DNA of 64,000 nucleotides from Caenorhabditis remanei (Eukaryota; Nematoda; Chromadorea; Rhabditida; Rhabditidae): positions 19,840,001-19,904,000 of the forward strand of contig NC_071331.1 in NCBI RefSeq assembly GCF_010183535.1. Reading direction: 5' to 3'. The stretch's first letter is position 1. Every line of letters starts with the position of its first letter. This document shows, piece after piece, positions 22,301 to 33,712 of the stretch. The translations under genes were made by a program, and so were the position numbers. The notes beneath the pieces were generated by a model that had not been told where the DNA came from, ran no database searches, and worked only from the letters and a program-made list of their open reading frames with translations.

Positions 22301-25300
22301 AACATGAAGAATGTATTGAAGACTGGATAGATTGAAATACAAGGCAGAGCAATACGAAGCAATTTATTAATTATCTAAAACCGTTTTGAACCTTAAATTA
22401 TTTCTTTCATCCGTATGTACAAACCTGCTTATGAGTGTTTGGGTAAACCATAAAAATCAGTCTGAGAACTGACATAAAAAATGGAAACCCCATGGCCAGG
22501 TAATCCAAATAAAAGTGAGAAGCCAGTATGAAAATGAGTAGAGTCTCGTGATTGTTACTGGCACACCATGACGTCATCATTCCAGTCGCTGGGAAACGAT
22601 TCGACATGTAGTCGAAGAAGAATGAGAACAGATTCTGGAATAAAGGTTTACTTTTGCAGAATTTTCGGAACTGGAAATGAAAACATAGGAAAATAGTAAA
22701 CTTCAAATTTAATGTCGATTAAAAACATTTCTAAAAGGCTTTGTGAGTTCTTTTTAATCTAAAATGTATTTAAAATGAATGCAATTATTTTTCTATTTCT
22801 CTGTTTCAATTCCTCTTTTTTTTGAATCAGTTAATTTTTCGAATGATTATTCAGCCGTTTCAATTTTTTTGGCTTAAGTTTTTGCTGGAACAGTAGTTTC
22901 TTTTCGAAAACTAATCTGTTTTTTTACTATTTCAAGAGACGTAGTCCAAAAATTCATTTTTGGAAACAAAGGATCTTTCTTTGCTATTTAGTTTTGCTCT
23001 AATTAAAAAAAAAGTGTTATTTGAACTTATCAAGAAAGAAATACTCTTTCTGTATCTACGAACATTTTCAGAACTAAAATTGTCATTTTTTCAACAGTAA
23101 TTGTTTTTGGAACGCCATGTTGGTTCTTATTGAAACATCAAGTTTTTTAAAGTATCATTTCGGTAAATTCATCTGGACCACTAAAGGATAATTGCTATTT
23201 GGATTGCAAGAACATTGTTGAAGACCATGTTGTTTAGATAGAACAAAACAGTATTTCAATGTTACTGTCTATTTTTTTTCACGGAAACATGTTGTTTTGG
23301 GATGAGTAAACATGAAAATATATCACTGTTTCCGGTATACACTGCTCCACATAAATATACGTTCACCCCATTATTTTTTGAAAAACCACTTTTTTCAAAA
23401 TTTTCGAAAACTTGTTCCTATCACAAATTGGTACAGTTTCAAGTTGTTTTGTGTATCCATCAGTAATTTTCCGAACAGAAAAACAGAGATAGCACAATTT
23501 TTGATTTATTGAAAAATTGACATTTTTCGTTCCACATAAAGATACGTTCACCCAAAAAAACATGACGAAAACAACAACAAAAATCAGAAAAATAACCGAG
23601 ATTAACATTTTTAGTAATTGATGTGACCTCCACTGTACAACGTGAGCTCATAGAGACGATTATCCAGCGATAGAAAGAGGTTATCCAAAAGATTCTGATC
23701 GACGGCATGCCAGGCTTTGACAATCGCCTTTTTGAGTTGACCAACATTGTCATAACTCTTGTTTCCTTCGTAGACCTTCCTTGCCATGTAACCCCATACA
23801 TTTTCGATGATATTCAAGTCCGGAGAGCATGCTGGCCAGGCCAAAACAGGGATTCTTCGATCCTCCAGCCACTTGATTGTCTTACGAGCTCGATGACACG
23901 GTGCTCCGTCTTGCATAAACAGATAGTTTTTGTGACGATTACGACGCCAAAAGGGCAAAAGACTACGCCGGAGAACATATCGGTATTCGGAGCCATCCAT
24001 CCGTTTGGAAACAAAGCAGAGCTTCACACGACCTGCCGAACTGATTGCTGCCCAAACCATACAACCACCTCCTTTGAAATTTCGTCGCGAAAATCGAAGT
24101 TTTTCTTTTCTCAAATCGTGCCAATAGGAATTGTAGCCATCAGGACCATCGCAGTTGAATTTTTCTCGTCAGAAAAGACAATCTGAAACTTTGAACATTA
24201 TTTATGAAAGTTACCGTAATCCGTACCTGTCTCCAATCAGTTCGTATGTTTTTGCGAGCGAATTCCAGGCGTTTTTGGCGGTGTACCGATGTCAGCATGG
24301 GTGCTTTTTTCATCTTTCGGTATTTGATGAACTTGCTTTTGCTTATGACACGTCGCACCGTCTCATTTGATACACTAAGGTTCAAATCACACTTGATTTT
24401 GGAACAAGTAATGACAGCATTGGATGCTTTTCGTAGGATTTGACGTTTATCTCGAACTGTAAGGAGAGAAGGACGTCCGGGCGACTTTTTGGTACCATGA
24501 TTTAACGGATCCTTGATAAATCGATTGATTGCGTCCAAAGATCTTCCCAAATCCCGAGCGATCTGACGGTTGGACAATCCTTGGTCATTTTTGGCTGCGA
24601 TTTGGCCTTTTTCGAAATCAGTCAGTGGTTTTCCACGTCCCATTTTCCGACAACCCTTGAAGAAACAAAAAAAAGTTGAACATTTAAGAAAATTATTCAA
24701 AAAATGTGGAAAAAATGGCGGTGAACGTATATTTATGTGGAGCCGCAAAAGTGAAAAAATCGGAAAAATGAAGAAAAAAAAAAGATTGCTCATTCTTATT
24801 TTGAATCGCTTTGGGACCGAAAAGCCCTTCCTACCGTATTCTTTTCAACCTCCAATCTAGATTTTGTAAATACTGCAAACATGGGTTTTTTGCCATTTTT
24901 CATAGGTGAACGTATATTTATGTGGAGCAGTATAGTTATTTGATAATGAAAACGTTGGAAAACCTTGATAGCTTGGCTATAGAAGAAAATAGCAAAGGGA
25001 GTAAGAAACTGTCACTATCTCAATAAACGACAAAAGCTGTCTAGGATTTATACAGACGACTTTTTGAGATCTATATTTTAATATATTTTCTAGCTGATAG
25101 CACTGAGCTTAGACCGAGTTATGTGCTGACCCGGGTTAGCAAGTTGGAAAAATCTCAATATGTTTGAATCATGGCAAAAAACAACGACCATCGGTCAAAC
25201 AGATAAATTTATGTTATAACTGTGAAACGGTGAAATATTCAATTCTTTTTCAGTACTGATTGTCTTCCGGAGCTACATGAGTATAGATCAAAATCAAAGT

Positions 25301-28300
25301 TATTAGAAGAAAATAATAACGAAAAGTTGGATTCCGGAAAAATTCTATGCCTAATTTTAACCAGTCGGTTCACGTCGCCTAACGGCGACTAAACCTCCTT
25401 CTTAACACCACCCTTCTAGGTGTTACAGTAAATCGTAATGAATCCGAAAACGGACGACATGTTCGGAATCCTTTATTTTTTCTGACTCTGACGATGACAA
25501 AAAATCTTCCATATCGCCTTTGTGGATCAATCCAGAAACGGAGGACACGTTTCGAATCTTCTTTTTTCTATATCTGAATATAAGAAAAAATATTTCACGT
25601 CCTCACATGGGTTTGAACCAACTGACTACAGCCAACGTTGCCGAATTTGACAGATCGGGTTCTTGAACGCACCGACCTTCCCCATTTGAAAGTCGAATTT
25701 AGCTTTGAAATATAGCCCCTCGCAATATGAACAAATTTGATCCATCCTGCTGGTGTAGTGAAGATATGGTTGTACATCAGTAGCAGATACTCCGAGAAGA
25801 CCTCCTTTCTTCTCGCCGTCACATCATCGGGCTTTTTTGATCGTCTGGTAGCTGTCCGGGAAGCTACTGAAGCCCTTCTAGATCATCTTCAGACTTTTTT
25901 CACTGCTGTTTCCAATTTTTTGGTGTTGGTTCTGTTGCTGTTCGGCTTCTCAGTGTCAGACTGTAGAGCTCTTTGGACTGCTGTATCAGTTGCCATGATT
26001 TTCAGCAGCTTTATTTTTCTGAAGTCAGTAAAAGTTGATCTTTCTTTCTCTCTAAAGAGAGGCTATGCGTTTTTCTTATCTCGTTTCCACATTGACTCAT
26101 GTGTCATCATCTCGTCCTCAATCCCGCCCATTCCGCCAAGCTCTACGCTCATATCTAAATGCGAGCCAAGATTGTCAAAAAGGCCGTTGGGCGATTTTAT
26201 ATCTCAATTCCCAGCCATGGAATAGTTTCGCTTCTTCAGACGGCCTTGAGAGGACGAAAAGATTAGTCGATATGCAAAAATTCAGTCCGACGTCTTCTTT
26301 TTGTTGTTTTTCTCTACCGACTCCTGTGTCATGCGTTGAATGTCCTGTATCCCATCAACTCCTCCGAGCTTCAATCTCCCATCTGATTCTGAGCGATGGA
26401 GCACTCCTTCACTGAAAACAGGAGAAACAGCACGATAATCATCCACTAAGGGAATAGGAAAATGATAGTTATCAGCAGTTCAAAAGAATGGGATTTACAT
26501 GGTACCATGTCTGGACTTCACGCAACTTCCGCTTTTCACTATATTTTAGACGAAAAGTAGGCGGAGCTAAAACCGTGGTAAAAAGAAGACGGTAAATGCT
26601 AGTTAGATTGGCTATTAATACTTTTAAAAACGTGGACCCATATCCACAATGGATCCATCCCCTATTTGCTGTCTCCAGAAAACTGCCCGTATTTGTATGA
26701 TATTGATCAGCCTGGGAAAAAAAAATACGCGGCCCGTATTTTTTTCTCATTGGAAGCAGACGACATGTTTGAAAACCTCTTTTTTCCGAATGCATTATCG
26801 GAATAAAAAAGTTCCGACATTTTTTACCGACGCGCAAAAGTCCCGCCACTGATCTCCGGGAACGCCCACTTATCATCTTGCAATTTCAGATCACGGTTTC
26901 AGTTCTATTTACTCTGATTTCGCAGGCAAAATATTAAAAAATACTACTTTTTTTCTCTATTTTCCTTGAAATTTGTTTTTTTTCTGTCAAATTTTATTGA
27001 AATAGCAGTATTTTTGAAAATTTTGCCTGCGAAATCAGTGTAAATAGAACTGAAACCGTGCCCTGAAATTGCAAGATGATAAGTGGGCGTTCCCGGAGAT
27101 CAGTGGCGGGACTTTTGCGCGTCGGTAAAAAATGTCGGAACTTTTTTATTCCGATAATAAATGTCAACAAAAAATTTAAAAAACCTTTCTTCGCTCCAGG
27201 GATCGAACTAAAGACTAACTGTAGTCAACGCCGCATAACTTGCCAGATCTGACGGGACGACACGTCAAGCCTAACCATGCGGCCACGGAAAATGCAAGTC
27301 GAAGAAATGAAAGAAATGACGACGCTTAGGCCGACAGTTTCACGCCACTTTTTCCATTTTTCATTCCCCTATGCTTTATCAGTGTTTTTGGCTCAGAAGG
27401 CGTCATTTTGAGAATTTTGAAAAAAGAAAAATACGGGCATCGAGTGGTGAAAATTTCTGATCTTTTGGTCCAAATTTGAAGAAAATCGGTTCAGTAGGGA
27501 GGGCGGTAGGATCGGCGAACCACAGACAAACATACAGAATCTGGTGTTTGTTAATAGTAAAGATTAAGCTCTACTTGATATAGAAATGTGATACTCGAGA
27601 ATGATAGATTTCAATGAACTATCTTTACTATTAACAAACACCAGATTCTGTATGTTTGTCTGTGGTTCGCCGATCCTACCGCCCTTCCTACTGAACCGAT
27701 TTTCTTCAAATTTGGACCAAAAGATCAGAAATTTTCACCACTCGATGCCCGTCTTTTTCTTTTTTCAAAATTCTTAAAATGACGTCTTCTGAGACAGAAA
27801 CACTGATAAAGCATATGAGATTCGGCAGGTGAAAAAGGGGGAAAGACGGTCGGCAAAGCGTTGCCTTTTCTTTCCTCGCCCCAGCCGCCATTTCTCCTGC
27901 CCGCATGGATCAGGTGGCTGCGTCGCCGCGTCCGATCTGGCAAGTTGAGCAACGTTGACTACAGTTAGTTGGTTCGAACCCATGTCAGAACGTGAAGAAT
28001 TTTTTGATTTCATCGGATTCAGAAAAAAGGGAGGATTTCAAACGTGTGGTCCGTTTTCGGATTGATCCACGTCTTAAAAAGATACAGGCCGTTTTCTAAA
28101 AAGTGACGACGTGAAAGATTTTTTGATTTCATCGGATTCGGAAAAAATAGAGGATTCCAAACGTGTGGTCCGTTTTCGGATTGATCCACGTCTTAAAAAG
28201 ATACAGGCCGTTTTCTAAAAAGTGACGACGTGAAAGATTTTTTGATTTCATCGGATTCGGAAAAAATAGAGGATTCCAAACGTGTGGTCCGTTTTCGGAT

Positions 28301-29363
28301 TGATCCACGTCATAAAAAGTTATGAGCCGTTTTCTAAAAAGTGACGACGTGAAAGATTTTTTGATTTCATCGGATTCGGAAAAAATAGAGGATTCCAAAC
28401 GTGTGGTCCGTTTTCGGATTGATCCACGTCATAAAAAGTTATGAGCCGTTTTCTAAAAAGTGACGACGTGAAAGATTTTTTGATTTCATCGGATTCGGAA
28501 AAAATAGAGGATTCCAAACGTGTGGTCCGTTTTCGGATTGATCCACGTCATAAAAAGTTATGAGCCGTTTTCTAAAAAGTGACGACGTGAAAGATTTTTT
28601 GATTTCATCGGATTCGGGAAAAAATAGAGGATTTCAAGCACGATTCACCGTAACACCTAGAAGGGTGGTGTTGAGAAGGAGGTTTAGTCGCCGTTAGGCG
28701 ACGTGGACCGACTGGTTTCTATTATGGATTAATATTTCTTACTGTTTCAATATTAGTTGGTGTTGAAACTGAAACTTTAAAATTAATTCCCACATGAATT
28801 CCAGCAATACAAAAAGCCTCACTGTTTCATTTTTTTAATTTGAAAATGGTAAGTAAGCTCACTGTTTCAAGACAGAAGTTAATTTTTCAACTTCCAAAAA
28901 AGCTCTAACTTACAAAAAAACAAGTTCCATCAAGATACTTATTAAAAACGAATTTTACTGTTTTAATTTATTTCATTAAAGGAGAATCAAAACTGACTGC
29001 CAATATTGAGTGTTCGACAATCATAAAAGTTGTTGGAACAGTAAATTTTCCATTTCATATCAAACTCATTAATTTTTAGCTTAATTTTTTGTAGTACTCG
29101 GACAATGCCTAACACTTTACAACATTATGTACATAACTCACCACAATATGTGCCATTGAAACCACTAGAAATATCTGTGAATTCACAATAAACTCTTTTC
29201 TTCTCAAATAATGTTCCATGAATACAAAGATAGTATAACAGACAATATAAAGAGTCGGCAGCACATAAGACATTGGGAGTAATGCAAAATATACGGGGAA
29301 TGTATTGAATTTGAACTCAAAGTCCATGTACGTTTGGTTTCCGAATATTGATTTTTTCGACAT
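19340..29363 (-). CDS. sru-type seven-transmembrane chemoreceptor copy B
   Basis: Five exons, all phase 0: 29142-29363, 22425-22634, 22216-22374, 21883-22098, 19340-19531. They sum to 999 nt, about 332 residues, a normal Sru length. Exon 1 gives MSKKSIFGNQTYMDFEFKFN and TM1 (FALLPMSYVLPTLYIV). Exon 2 has FPATGMMTSWCASNN, exon 3 FPATGECRQLYPPYEFGS, exon 4 SNSPFLLANIAFWMG and exon 5 IIRPLGSDAEVVVSPWVFYL. A TTTCAG site lies 5 nt before the ATG and suits trans-splicing; AATAAA follows the stop. Exon 3 uses a TTTTAG acceptor and a GTAATA donor, slightly weak. The first intron is 6.5 kb and holds a Tc3-like element and two Helitrons, unusual for a nematode receptor and possibly harmful to expression. 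Exons show no damage. Confidence 0.75.
19795..20330 (+). repeat. Promoter-like repeat unit, copy 5, in sru copy B intron 4
   Basis: Same blocks as copy 4 with small changes (ATCGATCAAACGATAC; ATGAAGAATTTCAAATCG). Joining the exon-like parts gives about nine codons, then TGA. Antisense to the host receptor gene. Confidence 0.6.
23340..24932 (-). mobile_element. Tc3-like (Tc1/mariner) transposon
   Basis: 1593 bp, flanked by TA on both sides. Outer inverted repeats share ACTGCTCCACATAAATATAC. Each end has a second internal copy of the motif (about 23531-23554 and 24719-24745), roughly 190 bp from its terminus and in direct orientation to the outer copy: an IR/DR layout. It lies in intron 1 of sru copy B; the matching intron of copy A lacks it. 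It contains one transposase gene on the minus strand. Confidence 0.92.
23611..24643 (-). pseudogene. Tc3-like transposase with one-base frameshift
   Basis: Exon 1 (24227-24643) begins MGRGKPLTDFEKGQ and contains two helix-turn-helix regions for binding the inverted repeats. A 41-nt intron follows (GTACGG to TTTCAG, 24183-24226 region). Exon 2 (23611-24182) carries the catalytic triad: IVFSDEK (D), LFMQDGAPCHRA (D) and SPDLNIIENVW (E), spacing typical of DD34E. The C-terminus GGHINY recalls Tc3A. Near 24163 an A-run has five bases where six are needed, shifting frame just after the first D. Allowing for it, length is about 329 residues, as in Tc3A. A sequencing error would be the benign explanation. 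Confidence 0.88.
26798..27154. repeat. Palindromic MITE nested in the Helitron
   Basis: Ends TCGGAATAAAAAAGTTCCGA and its complement, flanked by TA. The arms (about 155 bp) are nearly identical inverted copies around an AT-rich centre near 26960-27000. TA flanks fit a Tc1/mariner-type derivative. It has no coding capacity. Confidence 0.8.
27190..27305 (-). other. tRNA-like segment with A and B boxes
   Basis: Minus strand: GTGGCCGCATGGTTAGGC matches an A-box region and TTAGTTCGATCCCTGG matches a B-box/T-arm, about 70 bp apart, longer than in a normal tRNA. A related segment with GGTTCGAACCC lies at 27905-27985 in the facing Helitron. Interpreted as a tRNA-derived piece captured by the element. 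Confidence 0.45.
27622..28715 (+). mobile_element. Non-autonomous Helitron, plus orientation
   Basis: Starts TCTTTACTATTAACAAACACC, ends GACCGACTGG with the stem GTCGCC-GTTA-GGCGAC, and sits between A and T. In sru copy A the corresponding intron reads TTTCAATGAACTAGTTG without interruption, giving an approximate empty site. 1094 bp, no protein; more than half is a 119-bp tandem repeat. Confidence 0.85.
27984..28635 (+). repeat. 119-bp tandem repeat, about 5.4 copies
   Basis: Unit starts at 27984, 28103, 28222, 28341, 28460 and 28579 (exactly 119 bp apart), each near GTGACGACGTGAAAG. Copies 2-6 are nearly identical; the first is more diverged. A single diverged copy lies in the opposite Helitron near 25440-25600. 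Confidence 0.95.
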
Positions 29364-31855
29364 TTTGCTGAAATTAAAAAAAAATAGAATTATATATTTC
29401 ATAAGCGGGAATTATAGAAAATAAAATACTGTTCCATGAAAAGCTATACAAGTGTTTGCTTTGAGAGTTTCAGTTAGTTGAATAGTTGAAGATTAGAAAT
29501 AATACGTTTATCTTCTGTTTCTGTGAGTACTATTCAAAATGAATAAAATAATTGACTGTTCGATAATTGGTTAACTTCGTATTTCGGTCGATTGGCTGCT
29601 CTATCAATCTTTTCATTGAAAATAAAATGCCTCGGAAATGCAAATAAACTCGCATCCCGGCTGAAAAAATGGCGTATCGGAGGTTACTGTTTCAAAACTG
29701 ACTACTATAGAATGTTACTCAAAACAAAGTTGATTTGTCGTAATTTGTCCTATTTAAAAAATTACAGTTTCAGTGGGTCTTCGTAATAATTATCGCATCA
29801 ATGATAAGTGCTGCTCAATCCATGATGTCTATTTTAAAATTTGGAAAAAGTACTGTTTCAGAAAACAAATATAAAAAATAAGAACGACAAAACCTTGATT
29901 GATACACGATACCATTAAAATCTGATAAATTAATACCCAGTTTCGAACTATTCATTTTTAGTTTAAAAGCATATTAAAGATTCGAAATGAATTTTGAAAG
30001 TTACCGTTTTGGAGATTTTATTTTAGAAAAAACAAAAGTTGTAAACAGCCAATAATACTATCATTATGTCCTCTCAATATTTAGATTTTTAAGGTTTCAG
30101 ATTATTCTCTTACTTTTTCACTAATAATACAAAAGCGGTGTGTGATTTCCTGTTTCAATGGTGTACAAGATCTTTCAATATTTAATTTGATTAGTAATTT
30201 AAATATTTAATACCATTATTTCTGTTTCAGCAAGTTTTTACAATTTCAGATATCTCGTTGATTCTCGGTTCGGATAATGGCTCAATTCATTATTTCAAAA
30301 AGCTGTTCTGTCTTTTAAAACGATAACATTAATCTCAGTAAAAAGTGAATGCAATTTTCATTTTCAGAAATAGTGAATTCTGAAAAATTTAGAGATATGG
30401 TCACTAGCACTACTGTTTCAGAAACTTGTGCGCATATCATGTATTGTGTAATTTGATTGGAAAACGCATAGCAGCTATTTCTAGGAAAAATCCAGGAAAA
30501 AGAGCAAAAACTACATAGAAAAAGAATGACTATCCTTAACTGCCTTTTCTATAATTTTCCAGGAATTATAGAGGGCGATTTGATTATTTTCTCCTTCCAC
30601 TCTATCCAAAGAGAGTTAATAAAAATTGAGACATTTCCTTTGGTTGTGCGTCAGAAAAACGAGAAAAACGTGCCTGATTGCAATTGATCTTTCGGAAGTA
30701 GGGAAAGGGGAAGGAGTGAGTCCAAGGTTCAAAACGGAGGAGAATTGATTAGATTTGGAAGGAAGTTATGGGGATTATGATTAGTTGAAAAGGGGGATCG
30801 ATATGTTGGTTTTGTTTACGGGTATAGGGTTAACTGGATTTTGGTAATTACGCTCCATTGATAATATGAACTGTGAGAAATAGGCACTCAAGATGGTGAC
30901 AAGTTTGTTAAATTCAGTTTGAGACATTGGTCTTAAAGCGCAGTTCATAACCCCGACCAATAACATTCAGAACCTTGATTACATTTCATAACAGTAAAAA
31001 TTAAAATGTTTTATTTTAACATTTATAAAAGCAAGCAACTGAGAGTTTGAATACACATTGCAGTCCGGAAAAACTTGAGGATTCCGTTGTTTTCATCACA
31101 GTGATTCGTTACAGGACGGTAGAAAGTTCAAGTATAAATTCTCGAATCCTACTGACAAATTTTATAAAGTTCGGGTTCTCATTGAAACAATAATCTTCCA
31201 AGCAAAATTTAATGTCTCTATACCTCAATACATTGAAAATAATTGATTTGGGTAGTCATTCTGCTATATTCACAAGTATTTTTAATGTAGATTGGTAAGA
31301 GATATCATATTCAGATTTTCACTGAAACAGTATTCATAGTTTTGATAAAGGTATAACAAATTGAGAGTTCAATTTTTTTTACTGCGACCAATTAGGGAAT
31401 TTCAGAAACTTTTTATATACGGGTTTCGTCGAATTTTAATAAATGTGGGGGTTGCCATCTTCAAACTGACATAAATTACACCAAGTAGTATGTTTTCAGA
31501 ATTTGAAATAGTAACAAAATTTTTGAAAACCAAAAAATAACAATAACAAGGAACTGACGGACTAACTACATACACTCCTATTTACCTAATTAGCAAAAAG
31601 CAAACAACGGCTGAAAAAAAACAAGCATCATCCTTCCCCACTTCCATTTTCAGAAAACAGGTGTATTCTCTAACATTCCAATTAATCTTTTGACTTCCTT
31701 GTCTCAGGTTGAACTCTTTAATTTGTGTCTGATTTGATATTTGGAGAGTTATTCAGTTTAATAAGATATGTCTGGTTATGAGATCTGCATCAACAAGGCT
31801 CCGAAAGCTCTGAATTTATTTTTAAAAAACACTCTTGAAATGTTCAAATTGGATA
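29364..31855. other. Intergenic, with an orphan sru 3' flank
   Basis: No gene with splice support. TGAAACAGT/ACTGTTTCA words are frequent to 30.4 kb. About 31612-31818 matches the 3' flanks of the sru copies at 39157-39362 and 42580-42730 (GGCTGAAAAAAAACAAGCAT to AAGGCTCCGA), but no receptor exon follows. A 61-codon frame at 30781-30966 (minus) is unsupported. Confidence 0.5.
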
Positions 31856-31994
31856 TTAGCCCGACACGCCTCTTACAACCGCGCTCTACCGAAACCAAAG
31901 ATAATTGCGTGAGAAATTGAAAGATTCAGAGGAAATTAGCAATTTCTCAAGTGGTTTTCGGTAGAGCGAGATTGTAAGACGCGTGCCGTGCTAA
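31856..31994. repeat. 139-bp hairpin MITE, copy 1
   Basis: Ends TTAGC and GCTAA, TA on both sides. Inner arms CGCGCTCTACCGAAACC and GGTTTTCGGTAGAGCG are paired. Same length and sequence type as 51579-51717; a diverged copy lies at about 41066-41207. Confidence 0.85.
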
Positions 31995-32186
31995 TAGTCT
32001 TTCTGCTAAATTCACGTGCTTTTTATGAGATCTTTAATGTTGATTAGTAGGAGATATCAATTTTAAATATTCACTGAAACAGTATAATGTTTCAGTAGGT
32101 ATTAAAATAATAACGAATACAGGTGGCTAGAAAAACAATACTCCTATGTTTTTCATACTACAAAATTAGACTGAAACAATAATTTG

Positions 32187-32872
32187 TGTAGCCAAAGGTT
32201 CCCCCTTTGGGTACCCCCTTACTTGGCTACCAAAGGCAATCCGACGGTCCCCTAAGGTTTTCCCCACAAAACTAGGACCATCGGAGCCTTTAATTACCTT
32301 TTATTCAATCTGTTTATTAACAATGTTACAACTATCATCGTTATTTCCAGTTATCTGGTTTATATTAAAATTATTATAAATTATTCTAATTCAAATTACC
32401 GCCCTAAAGACTCTAAAATCAGCAAAAGCGCTCTAATAAACCCAACACTCTCATTCCTCACACTATCTCGCCGTGACGCTAATGTCGTCACGCGCGCGCG
32501 GTCGCGTCGCGTGTCCGCGACGCTTCTTGCTCAGTCTAATCTTTTTAGGCCACAGTTCAGTTCTCTCGTTTGTTCGGTTGACGACGGTCGGCCCTCCGAC
32601 CGTCTCCGTACAGTTTTACCTTGTACGTCCCGCCGAAAGAGATTTTGAGGTGGTCAGATGTCAGCACTATACCTTTTCTGTGCCATCTGTACCGAGCGCG
32701 CGTTAAAGTCTAGGCTAAATATACTTTATCCGGTTTTTGGGACATTTTAGTCTCTTTTTCCCGCCGTCTCACATTTTATGCCGTTTACACTTTATTTTGG
32801 GATGATTTCATATTTCTCTCTGATTGTGAGAGGAAATCAGTCTCCGACCGCTAATTCGTTGCCCTCTCAACA
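32187..32872. mobile_element. Solo LTR with 5-bp target duplication
   Basis: 686 bp starting TGTAGCCAAAGG and ending CCCTCTCAACA, flanked on both sides by ATTTG (32182-32186 and 32873-32877). The TG...CA ends and the 5-bp duplication fit a BEL/Pao- or Gypsy-type LTR left after recombination. A CpG-rich core (32470-32700) is compositionally unlike its surroundings. AATAAA motifs near 32300 on the minus strand suggest minus orientation. No coding function is supported for the 77-codon frame inside. Confidence 0.8.
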
Positions 32873-33055
32873 ATTTGTGGGTGGGAGCTTCAGAAAAACT
32901 ACATACCAAACTGTGTTTATATAACAGTTCCATTATTGGGTTTATTGTGTTTCTATAACATTTCCATGATTTCTAAAACAGCGTTATTTTCAGAAGAAAT
33001 ATAATATCTCTGATTGAAACGACCAAAATGCTCGATGACCAAAAAAGAATACTTC

Positions 33056-33712
33056 ATACTTGCAAAATTCCGGGCCGGCCCGGCCCGAGAAAGTGCCGGC
33101 CCGGCCCGAGAAAGTGCCGACCCGGCCCGGCCCGGTCGGCCCGGATTTGAATTTTTGAATTTTTTTCACTAGAATTTTTTTTTCAATAATTTTTTTTCAA
33201 AAAATTTTCCAAATTTTTTTCCCAAGTATATCTAAAAAATGCGTTTAAATTGAGATATGAGACCCCAAAATTCCAAAAATCGCTCACTTTTTCACTTTTC
33301 GTGCATTTTTTCAGTATATTTCAACAGAAATTCTCGTCATCACAGCATGAAATGCATTCAGAATTGTTCATTTTTCGAATTTTTTATTGAGAATTTTTGA
33401 AAATATCGCTTTCTCGTGCACGACGAAGAGAGTTCCTATTGAAATGTTTTGAAAAATTGCATGACTAGCATCGATTTTTGCCATTTTGATGTCTCAAAAC
33501 TCGCTTGAAACGCATTTTCAGATATGAAATCAAAATAAATTTATCATTTTTCTGGCTTTCTGAATTGATTCATGTCAAAAATCCTAAGTTTAGGAGTAGT
33601 TGTTTCCCCCTTTAGAATTTTTTTTCCGAAAAAATCGGAAAAAATTCGAAAAAAAAATTGAAATTTTTTAGTACTGAAAATCCGGGCCGGAGAATTTCTG
33701 ATTTCGGCCCGG
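33056..33712. repeat. GC-rich foldback element, larger copy
   Basis: Starts CATACTTGCAAAATTCCGGG followed by stacked CCGGCCCGGCCCGAGAAAGTG repeats, has an AT-rich middle and ends in CGGCCCGGCCC. Related to 4877-5241. The expected right terminus is missing because the inverted repeat of the next element begins directly at 33713. Confidence 0.65.

Larger units (their letters stand above)
25361..27563 (-). mobile_element. Non-autonomous Helitron, minus orientation
   Basis: Read on the minus strand it starts TCTTTACTATTAACAAACACC at 27563 and ends in CTGG at 25361, preceded by the stem GTCGCC-GTTA-GGCGAC. Flanking bases are A and T as expected. It is 2203 bp and includes an inserted palindromic element (26798-27154) and a tRNA-like segment near 27190-27310. 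No Rep or helicase reading frame is visible. Head-to-head with 27622-28715, 58 bp apart. Confidence 0.82.

Noticed and set aside
23707..24186. 159-codon plus-strand frame over the Tc3-like element
   Set aside because: Antisense shadow of the transposase, whose catalytic motifs are on the minus strand.
28129..28517. Repetitive frames (SESDEIKK) on the minus strand
   Set aside because: 119 is not a multiple of 3 but the repeat happens to lack stops; the pattern follows DNA periodicity and has no gene signals.
27984..28635. CRISPR-like array
   Set aside because: 119-bp head-to-tail copies without spacers, in a nematode transposon.
30781..30966. 61-codon minus-strand frame as a small gene
   Set aside because: No splice sites, trans-splice site, polyadenylation signal or known motif was found to support it.
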